Assembly (NCBI RefSeq): GCF_009389715.1
Contig: NC_052409.1
Span: 2,644,001 to 2,708,000, forward strand
Source of the DNA: Phoenix dactylifera
Taxonomy: Eukaryota; Streptophyta; Magnoliopsida; Arecales; Arecaceae
Direction: 5' to 3'
DNA: 64,000 nt
Below, in pieces: positions 47,208-64,000 of this stretch. A model generated the notes under the pieces. It did no database searches. It was not told the DNA's origin and worked only from the letters and a program-made list of their open reading frames with translations. Made by a program: the position numbers and the translations under genes. Positions within the stretch are counted from its first letter, which is position 1. Every line of letters begins with the position of its first letter.

Positions 47208-50200
47208 TGAGGTAACTTTATTTTTTAGATAGATGTTGGTGTTGGAGCTCTTGTTAGCTTTAAAAGCAGCTGGAGAAATGAATATATGTTGAATTTTGTG
47301 TCCTGGACATAGATCTGGAGAAGATGTCTTATGCTATATGGTTGCTTGTTTTATGATTTCATTTCATACAGGGTGCTTGTTTTCTGATGTCATGTTCTAT
47401 AGAAGGCTTGCTTCTTTTGTTATGTTCTAATGTATCACTTTTTATATACCTTTGTGCTATATGTTATTGCGAAATTTGTTGGAGAAAATCTATTATTTGT
47501 TATTGATGGATGTTATTATTTTCAAATTCATTGAGTTCTCCTGTATCACGACTCGTAAGAAATACATAACTGAATCCAACTTGTGCGGAGTGATCTTAAT
47601 AGTATGTTGGGTTGTCAGCGAATTAGGAAGCAATAAGGAATATGAGTAGACAAATTAATTGAATTTCTATTACAGAGGATGTGTATCCGGAAATCATACT
47701 TTGTGCTTTTGTACTTTATGGACAAAGTGTCATTTTCTACTTTTGGGTCAAGTCATATTGGCTTATTAAAATCGGTAGTTCGGATTAATGTAATTGCATT
47801 CTTTATGAATGTTTATAATTCTAATAAAGTCACAGCTGACTTAAACTGAACAGGGACGTCTGTTTTCAATTTAACAGAAGCAATATTCAGTGACAGCCCT
47901 TTCTTGGTGACTTCATTTTGGCTTTGTCGAGTAAGAGTTAATCAAAGTGACCAAGAACATCCATTTGCAGTTGGTGACGCAACTTAAGTTAGAATAACTA
48001 GTTTACCAGCGTCAACTGAAGCTGGAGGTGATCAGAGGAAGCATAGGATATTGCTCTTTCTTCCAAACGGCAATTTTTTTTTTTGTGGGATATTACTCTT
48101 CACAGTCTCAGCCGTCTAGGTGAATGCATATATCAAATAACAGAAAGAAATGGTAATGTGCAGTCAGGAATGCCAAGTAGATTGCTTTTTACAATTCTTT
48201 TAACTCTGATGTTTTGGTTATATCCCAATTTATCCATCCATTTAAGAATACCACGTATTCTAGTAAAGTGTTAGCAAGTTCTCAAGCACGAGAAGGGATC
48301 ACAAATGTTGGCAGGGCAATTGAATTATTTTTGAAGGTAATATTTACAACTTTTGAATCAATATAATGGGCTTTGGCTTATGGATACAGGTCTACTTGAA
48401 TCATAAGAAAGAGTGTGGCTGCATGTCGCCTATGCTGAAGTCAACGATGGAGATGAACTTGAGATTGCAGAAACGTTGTTATCGGTGACTATTTAAGTCA
48501 AAATTTTCAGTTCTTGTTTTGAAGAACATATTGGCCCTCAGCCTTGGGCTGAAAAATTTGGACCATTTTGTTTCACTTTGTATATTTTTAGCTGAAATTG
48601 TCTAGAAGCAGAAAGAATTGACTCAGATTAAAGAAGATACATAAAATAGGTAAGTAACCAAATATGTGACAGATGTGGCAGGTTCATACAGGGAATTGTG
48701 GAATTGGTAGCATTCAGGCTTAGTCTGAGCACCATAATTAGTAGAAGATTTTTTATATAGAAGTTTATTGAGGAATCAACTTCATAATAAGGAAAAAGGC
48801 ACATGCTCATCTCCAGATGGAGATAAACCATAATAACTAATTACTCATGGAATATTTGTACTTATTGTTAAAAGTGCATAAAACTCATGCACTCATGTTA
48901 ATGGATTTTAAGTTCGTCGTGTTGCATTCCCCATGGCCAAGACAATTTTGGGTGTGTTTTGCAATTATCATGCCTCCTATTTTATGTTGACTCCTGATAG
49001 GGTGATATCAACGTATCCACCTGGTTTCTTTGTTATTCTTCTGATAATGATGGCTGCTGATCTTCAAGGCATTTTCTGCTGCAGCTGTTGTTGTAAGACT
49101 GATACTTCTGTACTAAAATAACATATTTGTAATGTAATGTGAAATCTTGTCATACGAGGCAAAACATTATTTATCAACGTCTGCATTTCATATACTATGT
49201 TGTATGTCACTTTGTTTTCAATGTTCAAAAAAAGGAGTGCATGGAAATTTTTGTGTCGAGAATGGTCTTCTTTTATGCATAGTAGCATTTGTTCTATCTG
49301 GATATGTTAGTAGTCGTAAGCGTGAATGCATGACCCAGGTGGTAGGTTGTATAGATCTGGAAAGTCAAATAGCATTGCACTTCTTGTTCTAATACTTTAG
49401 TATACTGCATGCTTGATTTACTTTTATTATTTTCATATCTTCCATCATCCAAGTTAAGCAAGATATAAGTAATTGCAAATTTCCAGCTGAAAATTAGTCT
49501 GATCTCTGGCGCCGAAAGCAATCGGGCTGCAGATTGAGTGGTTGGCTCATTAGAGATATCAGAACATAACTTGCTGTTGATATAGTGATATTCTGGTTAT
49601 AGTTTATGACTACTTGAACCAGTCAAGAGGTCTTTGTTAACTAATGAATAAAATATGCTCGTGTAGCAATATATTCTCAAAGGCATCATTCTTTAGCTTA
49701 GGTAACCCCAGAGATTTTGATGGAAAGATCGTCCGAGAGCATCTAACCTGAATTGTAGCTATTACTTCATGTGAGACTTTTACATGGAAGTGGTCCTCAA
49801 GAAATGTTGCTCGTCAGCGTTCGGTGGTGCGTCCCAATCATCAATTGTCATCCACTGAGATTACAGACAATTTGAGGCTACCCTGCACCATACAAATGGA
49901 CTAGATGGCAAGTTAGCATAGCTTGTTGTAAAAACCACCTCAAAATACCTAGCAATCTCATTAGGACAAATCCTTCTATTCAGGGGCTGATGTCCTCTGT
50001 GAATTATACTGTAGGATGTGCATGTAATTTATCTGTTATTGTTCATGGTTACCTTCTGATCATGGCCACTATTAAAGGTGTTGACTATTCTGCCTCTTCC
50101 CACTTAAATCTCTGAGACTTATCATGTGTTGGATTCCCTTGCTTTCTGGGACCTGTCTGCTTGGCAAATTCTTGCAAAGCAGATTCACCCCTATCTGGTA

Positions 50201-52328
50201 TTCTTCCTCCTTCCTTCGGCCGGTCTCTTCCAGCGGAGGATTTACATTCGTTTCGGAAAGCATGAGAAATAGAGAAAAGAGGAGTGCTGTCGTGGTTTAG
50301 ATTTTGCAAGGACAATGGATTTGATGCTGTGTTATGAGCAGCCTCAACAATTTGCTTCGAATTCTTGGGAGAGTCAATATTGGATATGAATCATTTATAG
50401 CTCACCTGATGCTGGGAAGTTCGACAAATCCTTAGAAATTTGACATCACCATTCATTCACTATATCTTGCTGGCATGGTACCAAAATGTTTTGTGAGAAA
50501 AGATTGAACACATTCATGAAGCAAAAAAGAGGGATAGACATCTCGAAGTAACTTACAATGATCCAAAACACCTCCCATAATTGGGCAACCATTTTAGAGA
50601 ATTGTCTTTGATTGATAAATTATTGCGAAGATGCCTGCAAGAGACCTGCCTTAAGACATCACTGGCTGAATACCCCATTGCACTACTTGTTACTAAACAT
50701 CAGCTAGAACCCGGCATGCAATGCACAAAGCTGATTTTAGATAAGGAAAGTATGATGGATGGCTGCAGTCCTGCCATTTACTGATGTTTTTATTGATAGA
50801 TATACTTGCACTTCTATTTGATTTACATAATCTAAGAGAGAATCATATATATACAAACACACATGCGTCGTTGTTAAAACGGCTCATGATACAGGGGGCA
50901 ATCCGAGGTCCAAATTTTATTGGTCATAGGTTCGAGTTAGAATCCACAGGTTAGATAACAAATAAAACACCTCAGACCAAAGTTCTCTGAAAATGCTCAA
51001 CTGTTTTACAAGGCAAAGATAATCTTCTCTCTTAACGTGTATGCCCCACTTGCTTTTCAGTGGGACCCTTCAAGCAGAGCAAAAGAGTTAGGCCTGCCTC
51101 CTTAATGGTTGGTAGGTTGCATTTAAGATTATAATTATATCTTCGCACTCAGGAATCAGAATCTATAGATTTACCCAAAGTGAATTTTAGCATAAAGAAA
51201 TCCACTTAATAATTAACTGTGCAAGAAAATGGTGGATTATTTTTAATTCATTTCGTTTTATTTTAAGAACAACATATATTTAGGGATCCCTATGGTTTTC
51301 TCCTTGGACTGAAATACAAGACAAGTGATAGTTTAAACAAATATGTATCAAATATCTAAAATATGTATATCAATAAATGTGCATTGCCTGTCTCTTGGCG
51401 CAAGAGCAAAATCATCAGAAAACCTAAATGTGTCCCCTTTTATAATAAATAAATAAATAATAAATTTAATCTTCACTTGGAAAATAAAAAATCAAGTGAA
51501 TTTTGCATGCTTATGCCAAATGTACTTACCCAAACCAGCTAATATTCACTGCTATATTTTTCCTATAGAAAATAGTCTTTCAAGGAACCAGCTGCAAAAG
51601 TGGTTGGCTGTGCCGTTGAAGGGCTATTATTAAGGTGGCAAATTGATTTGCCCTTAGGTGTTGACCTGGGGCAACTGCCTTCCTCCAAAGTCCAAAGAGG
51701 TCCCAATGCACAATTAAATCAAGATGAACAATCACGAACAGCACCAGCTTGGTGGGGTATGAAAATCTTCTTGGCCGACAGTTTTTAGCTTTTTCAGGCC
51801 AATCTGTAGCTATTCAACACCTGCTTCCTTATTAAGGAGCATTGTTATGATCAACTTGTAGAAAAAAAAAAGCAGCTGAAATCATACATAGAGCACTCAA
51901 AGAGCACGAAGTTCTGAAAAAGCTTCCATGTCCCACATAAGTCATCCTTCAGAGGTTCAAGCACTTTCAGATCATCATGCCTGAGCTTTCTTTGCTTTCT
52001 ATGCATGAACTAGTTGCTATGGCCTTAATCAAACATCTTGAATCCAATACTGTACTTTTCTCTTGCAAAAGAATATGAATCTTTAGGTGATACATCTATA
52101 CCAAACATCGCTTTATGCTGTTGAAGGATGTTACTCTCACTCAGACAACTTAAAAATTGACTTAAAGCTGCATCCTCCATACAGGCCTCAATATTTTACA
52201 CTCAATCAATAAAATGAAATTATCGAAATTTCATGAGGAAAAAAACATAAAAATCACATATATCCAGAAGGAGGGTAGTTCTGGTGGCTGGCATGTGTTC
52301 CAGATTGTTTTATGCTGCTTTCCCCTTC
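47208..52328. other. Gene-free interval between the 349-residue gene and SRPK
   Basis: The start is a 3' UTR. No convincing exon is found in the rest. Two overlapping minus frames at 50072-50315 are locally GC-richer (one contains SAGRDRPKEGGRIPDRGESA) and could be a gene or repeat fragment. A tRNA-like B box, GGTTCGAGTTAGAATCC, near 50930 hints at a SINE remnant. The last few hundred bases should hold the SRPK 3' UTR. Confidence 0.5.
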
Positions 52329-58552
<6,224 letters not shown>

Positions 58553-58720
58553 TTATGAGAAGAAAAAAGAAGAGAAACGGAAGCTTCTCTCGCCCTTTCG
58601 GCAATTCTTTTTTTCTTTTTATTATTTTTTCAGAAAAAAAAGCGACCCGCCTGGCTCTCCAGTTTCCCGTTGGCAGGGATTCTAGGGGGTAATTTTTTAG
58701 GTAATCACCTTGTTTATATC

Positions 58721-58742
58721 TGGCACGTGCTTGCACGTGCCA
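58721..58742. promoter_or_regulatory. Palindromic double G-box upstream of SRPK
   Basis: Two perfect 10-base arms, TGGCACGTGC and its complement GCACGTGCCA, are separated by TT. Each holds a CACGTG core (58724-58729 and 58734-58739). The site lies about 275 bases upstream of the SRPK start codon and 1.36 kb upstream of the EH-gene start codon. CACGTG is the known target of bZIP and bHLH factors. Use in vivo is inference. Confidence 0.6.
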
Positions 58743-59750
58743 GTGGACCATTGAGCAGGTTTAGAATGGTAATATAGGCTAGTATTTTACTATTTTGCAT
58801 GGAAAGAATTCAATACTGTGAAAGGAAAACAAATTATGCTTGGTAGACCTCTAGTATTGGAAAAATAAAATACAGTTTCTCACTTTATTAGTAAACAAAG
58901 GTGATATGGTAAAAAATAACATCAATAGGAGCTTAGAGTTGGTAATATGATAGAGAAGAGAGAAAATAAAGACGGATGTATAGCTTTAAGATTGAGATGT
59001 GATTGTATAAAAAAATAAAATTTATAGTACTGAAAGTAGATGATTTATAGAGGAGCTTCGAAGATCTAATGTAAGGTATCTCTAATGGAGCGAATGAAGT
59101 CCAATTAGATTGCAAAGTCCTCTAATTTTTGTCTAAATATTAGCCAGAGAGGAGTAATATATGATTTAAGAAATTGGGCTAGAGTTGCATAAATGAAAAT
59201 AGAATACATATATCCAACCATTTTTTTCTTTTTAGGAGTTTCCTTGTAAACAAAATTAAATACACTTTAACATATTTTTCATTAACAGAAAGAAATATCC
59301 TTTTCATTACCAGTAATTAATAATAATAAGAAACAAGATTAAAAAAAAAAAAACTGACCGTTTAACTTAGTCACGCAAGTTTCTTTTATTTCTTTTGCAT
59401 AGCTCCTATATTTCGCACTGGATCACCGCGGTGGAGCGGACACCCGGCGGTGACGTAATGTTCCACCAGAACTGAAGCCCCTCCACCGCCATTCCCATCA
59501 TCTCGTATCCTCACCGTGCATCCTGTCGACCCTATAATCGTACCCTCCATTGCTCGCCGCTCCAACGGCTCCTATTGTTCCGGCGGCGCCACACACGAGA
59601 TCTAAAATATTCGCCGACGTGGCAAACCTGTCCATCAGCGACCATTGAACAGATGGACCATCACCCTCCCCTGTGCCGATCTGCGTCCATTACTCCTCGT
59701 AAGAGTCTAGAATACAGATGATTAAATGTCCAAACGACAATTGCGATATT
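58743..59750. other. Spacer between the divergent SRPK and EH-domain genes
   Basis: AT-rich to about 59390, including an A13 run near 59340, then GC-rich toward the EH gene. No coding evidence. It must contain the EH promoter. Confidence 0.6.
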
Positions 59751-60100
59751 ATATCAAGTATGTGATGGCAGTTCCGTCATCGTGTTTTGTCCTCCGTGGC
59801 GAGGCCTCTCTGCCCTCCTTGGCGGAGCGAGAGGTACAACAACCGAGGGGAAACCCAGCAGGATCTCTCCGCGCTCCCCCAAATCCCTCGGTCTCGCGCC
59901 TCGAGCCCTCGAATCCCTCTTCGATCCCGCCGAAAGGATCCCGAATTATCGCTTCGTTATCCTCGAAACCCTCCCTTCGAAGTCCCCTCGCATTCGCCGC
60001 CGCGGTTCCGGCGAGTCCCGCCGCCTCCCGCCGCCGGAGTGGCGACCCGGAGCCGATTCGGGTTTGACCTTGTAGTCTGATCCAGGGTTTATTGGGAGGA

Positions 60101-60250
60101 ATGACGGCACCGGAGAGCCAAGCTCCCAGGATGGAGACCTTCGATGCATATTTTAGGAGGGCCGATTTGGATAAGGATGGGAGGATCAGCGGGCCGGAGG
60201 CGGTGGCGTTCTTTCAGGGATCCAATTTGCCCAAACACGTGTTGGCTCAG
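60101..60250 (+). CDS. EH-domain (EPS15/Pan1-like) protein, first exon only
   Basis: One 150-nt exon, codons 1-50, ending at donor CAG/GTACTC. The sequence has METFDAYFRRADLDKDGRIS and GPEAVAFFQGSNLPKHVLAQ. This is the first half of an N-terminal EH domain with a canonical EF-hand loop at residues 22-33 (D-x-D-x-D-G-R-I-S-x-x-E). It matches the start of the plant EH1/EH2 (Pan1-like) proteins, which are subunits of the TPLATE endocytic complex at the plasma membrane; that role is family knowledge. The next exon, expected to begin with a VW..AD-type block, was not found in the remaining 3.75 kb. So the gene is partial here and its first intron exceeds 3.75 kb. The GC-rich leader upstream is open in several frames, which reflects composition. 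Confidence 0.92.
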
Positions 60251-61156
60251 GTACTCTTTTGTAATTGAATAGAGGATCGGGATTATCTTGGGTTTGGTGA
60301 TCAGGCTTTGTCTTGAAATCTTTGTTGTTTGATTATAGTTCCTCTTTTGTGAAATTTTGGGCGAGTTCTGATTGATCTTGTCATGTTTCTTGATTGCTTG
60401 AAGTTCATATCGCCATAATTTTAGTCATAATGTAGACGAGAATTTATGTTATTTGAGTTAGGGATATGTGTATTGTAGATTGGCTTCGCTAGTTGTTTGG
60501 ATTTCATTCTGGCATTGAAATACTTGTATTTTAAACTTCATTCCAACTATCCGTAAGAATACAACGAGAGAGAGTTAAGCATATAAAGCAAATTTGGTTC
60601 TAGTTGGATTTATGTCATATTGGGTTCAAGATCTAGCTAAAATGGACGGAAATGCTGATTATGTGAAACATAAATGGTGACTCTGACAAAATATAATTTC
60701 TAAACTGCCATTATGAAACATAAGCGACCAGCATTTCAGTAACAATGCCATTATACTAGAGGCCAGAAGGACATTTTTTTGGTCACTCACCAATATATTC
60801 AGCACAAGGGGAACTACTTAACTGCAATTATTTAGATCTTGATCCAAGTACAATTGCAGCAGCCAGAGCATGGCTGGGAGCTGTGGATTTCTTTTTTTAT
60901 TCTCTTCTGAAGGACTTTATTTCTTTTGGTAGTGCATTACATCTTTCTTATAGTTGTGGAGGAAATTAAAATTATACCACTGGTCTGCTAAAAGGAAAAA
61001 ATGTCACACATATTTAAGTGCTATTTGGAGACATTTTAATTTCTCACTTTTTTGGGAAATAAATTATGAGGAATCAACAGGGATGAAAATGTCTGGCAAT
61101 CCCCTCTTCTCTCTGTCCCCACCATTTCCTGTAATTTTTAGTAGTTAGAAGTTTTT

Positions 61157-61195
<39 letters not shown>

Positions 61196-64000
61196 TTATG
61201 TGAATCAAAGGAGACAGCCTCCACTTTGAGGGATTTTTAGAGAAATAAAAACATAAAAATGCCAAAATTAGCAAAGGGGCCTTAAATTATTGTGTTTGCG
61301 CTTTTGTCTTTTAGTGACTTGGATCTATATGCACCCCATCTAACTAGAGGCTGATCATGATGTTTTCATACTCGAGTTTATCAAGAACAAGAAACAAGTG
61401 ACATGATTATTACAATTTTATTGAGCACTCTACTATCAACTTGGCTAAGATTTTAAGAACCGCCAAAATAAGATAGTTTGAGTGGTACCATACTATTCCA
61501 GTATAAAATCGGCACTGGTACATAATATGTCAGTATGGGATCTAGTCCTGTATCGTGTGCTAGTATTCTGTACCATACCAATGTTACAAAAACTGGAGTA
61601 CCTGGTATCATACCATTTTCAAAAAACTAGTATGCCCTTCTGTACAACCTTGATCTTGACCTTATCTTGCTCAAGAATTTCATTAGTTTGAACTTGGGGT
61701 GATGAGATCCATTTATATCCAAACAATTACTTTTGATTTTTGTTCTTAAGAGTTATTACCTCTATTATCTTTCACAAGCTTGTGAATTTGAAATGATGCA
61801 ACATCATTATACATACGACTTATAATATAGGGAATGATGAAGTTATATGTCAGTGGTTACCACCAAAATATCAGTGTCACATGCTGGTGTTGTGTTGCAT
61901 GCATAGCATATACACACTGGCATGTAGTTGTGCCACATGCTTGCTTGTACTGATTGGCAGGACTGGCACTTTGTTCCTTGGTTACCATTTGTGAGATTGT
62001 GAGATGTGACCTATTTGATGCTGTTTACGTCATAAGATAGTCATTTAGAGGGTCATTTGAAAGTCATAGTGTTGTTAGAAGTCATCAAAGGGTCATGAGT
62101 CATGTAAAGTTCTTTTTAAGTGGTTAGAGGGTCATTGAAAAGGTAGTCTTTTGCTTTCTTATTCAATAGATATGGGTTAAAGCATAGTGGAAGATAGTGT
62201 ATAGTTATGTAACCAACCACCTTTTCACTTCCTTAATCTTATTGACTACTTTACCCTCCAATTATTGTATCCCTTACCCTTCATCCTCTACTCCCCTCTC
62301 CCCTCTTTGTCTACTTATGTCTCTAAATTCCTCTTTCCTTTTGCTCTCTTTAGATGGAAATTCAACTTTAAGTTCTCTTTTATCATCACTACATATTTGT
62401 GTTGGTGAACTCAAATTTGTGAAATAGTAGCGATTTTTATTGGATGTGTCCACCCTTGGATGCATAAATTTGTTAATTACAAGTAATCTTTAACATTTAT
62501 CATTCTTTCCAAGCCCATTCCCTTTCACCTGACATTTACACCACACATCACCTCTTTGTCCATTAAAATTCTCTAGTTTGTAACTCCAAAACAATAATAT
62601 CAAAATCTGAATATTCACACTTTACTATTTTGGCTAAACTGTTTATTTGGGTTTAATGAGATCCCACTTGGGACAGCCTTATTGTGGATTTATTATTAGA
62701 TCACCAAATTTGTTTCTAGAAAGGCAATTATTTGAAAACATATCAATTTTGGTCAATAATTTTGATATATAAAAATCGTGGAGTGCATGTGTTGCGGCCG
62801 ATGTCTACTGAATCGGTACCAAATACCAGGTGTTGTATCGGTTGGTGATCAGTACAGTATGGTATAGGGTCGGTATCATATCGGCATATGGTACAGTGTG
62901 ACATGTTGGTCATTTGATCAGTATACCATTTTTTTATTTTTTATTTTTTTGATCTTTTCTTTTTTTAGTTATTATTTTAATAATTACGGTTGTTTAATTT
63001 AGGATTTTGATGTTATTTGATGCCATTTTTGTCATCAAATGGACTTGAAGTACTATTAAAATATATATAATATGATAAATGAATTTAAAGTACAAAATAT
63101 GTATCGATATTTAAAATTTTATGGAGTGTCTATGTTCCTCAGACATCGAGATTGTGGTCATTGTTCGTGCCTGGGATTATATCAAGTTTCTCAATATTTC
63201 TGCATCCCATATCCCGCGCTTGCTTGATAGCTACCTTGATACCTATCCTTTATCCGATACTAGACTGGCAATTCGTAGATATCACAGCAGCGAAATCTAA
63301 CTTATAAGCTACTTGAGGTTGTAGAGAGTAGGACCCACTTGAATATGATGCTTCAAATGAAGGATATCTATATGGGTCATAGCTTGGCTATATGGAATAG
63401 GATCTGGTGTACAACTTGGATACAAAAATTTCAAATAACTCTACTTTACGTACAAGGTCATCTGCAGCAGTAATGCCATGCCCCAAACGATTTTGAGAGG
63501 CTCGTCTTTTATATGCAATTGTATCCTCACGGGCTTTACCAAGTTTTGCACCGTGTTCCTCACGGGCTTTAAACCACTATAACCCTTCACTTTTATTTTC
63601 TTACTTTTCATGACTACTGCTGTTCATACAAAGAATATCGTATCTGCAGAGATCTGAGTTAGTTTCACCCAGCTCACATGAGAGAATTGCTGGCAGCTGT
63701 GATTATCAGGTTAGCCTATATCTGATGAAAATCCATTTTTGGTCTTTGATGAGAATCATCTAATCTTCCCAGCCTACACCAAGAATCTCCAGCATCTCTA
63801 CATTGACTGCATGTCATAAATTTGCAGGAGCAAGAAGGTATTCCGTATTTTTTGGTATATAGTTTTTGTGCAGATCGTCATTTAAAACATAATGCGTACT
63901 GGAAGGAAAATGCACATCTTTGTGTATATTGACAGCATGATGTATCTGACTACAGCATGCATGTATTGCTAGTCCTTGAACCTTGTCCATAATAATTTTT
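60251..64000 (+). other. First intron of the EH-domain gene (incomplete)
   Basis: Non-coding to the window edge. It holds a (CT)15 microsatellite at 61161-61190. GGTAC/GGTAT-rich repetitive patches lie at about 61480-61620 and 62800-62930. The segment from about 62030 to 62420, with repeated GGGTCATTTGA/GGGTCATGA phrases, may derive from an old LTR, but no ends are proven. Confidence 0.7.
61161..61190. repeat. (CT)15 microsatellite
   Basis: Fifteen uninterrupted CT units inside the first EH intron. Confidence 0.97.

Noticed and set aside
49495-49550. Sixth LINE tail (GAESNRAAD, stop, VVGS)
   Set aside because: Only about a dozen residues resemble the motif, and no tail or duplication supports it.
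62030-62420. Solo LTR of a Copia-type element in the EH intron
   Set aside because: Repeated GGGTCAT phrases are suggestive, but no end pair or target duplication was found, so it is left as part of the intron description.

Overview
This window is nuclear DNA of a flowering plant. The evidence is: split genes with GT-AG introns, telo-box (AAACCCTAA) leaders, a plant-only homeobox family, a plant tRNA-Thr and degenerate plant LINE tails. GC-rich first exons followed by AT-rich later exons, a WOX gene closest in memory to rice WOX8, and very long introns (2.5 to 5 kb) point to a monocot. A palm is my best guess, but that is inference and not proven by the sequence.

Layout, left to right. (1) An hnRNP F/H-type RNA-binding protein on the minus strand (CDS 611-6476). 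Its start codon sits in a tiny first coding exon 5 kb upstream of the main exon. (2) A seven-exon GET1/WRB gene on the minus strand (8626-16179), assembled from exons of 50 to 108 bases that no single ORF reveals. An 835-bp hAT element with a perfect 8-bp target duplication sits in its fifth intron, and a MITE-like element sits in its promoter. (3) An HMGB chromatin protein on the plus strand (19795-20880, seven exons). (4) A gene-poor stretch, 20.9-36.1 kb, with a lone tRNA-Thr(CGT), an LTR-like GC-rich patch, several local duplications and two 5'-truncated LINE copies with clear target-site duplications. (5) A WOX13-clade homeobox gene on the plus strand (36369-39847, three exons). (6) A second repeat-rich interval with three more decayed LINE tails (42.5-45.3 kb). 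(7) An intronless-CDS gene for a 349-residue nuclear-looking protein of unknown function (46158-47207, plus). (8) An SR-protein kinase (SRPK) on the minus strand (52329-58447, four exons), divergent from (9) the first exon of an EH-domain/EPS15-Pan1-like endocytosis gene on the plus strand (60101-60250), whose next exon lies beyond the window.

The genes are ordinary single-copy housekeeping or regulatory loci with no operon-like relation. SRPK and the hnRNP protein both belong to RNA processing, and GET1 and the EH protein both serve membrane traffic, but nothing in the sequence links them in function. I found no CRISPR array, no novel multi-gene system and no organellar or bacterial insert. 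The most informative results are the reconstructed GET1 and hnRNP gene models, the hAT element with a gene-like core, the LINE insertions with readable target duplications, and a palindromic double G-box upstream of the SRPK gene.
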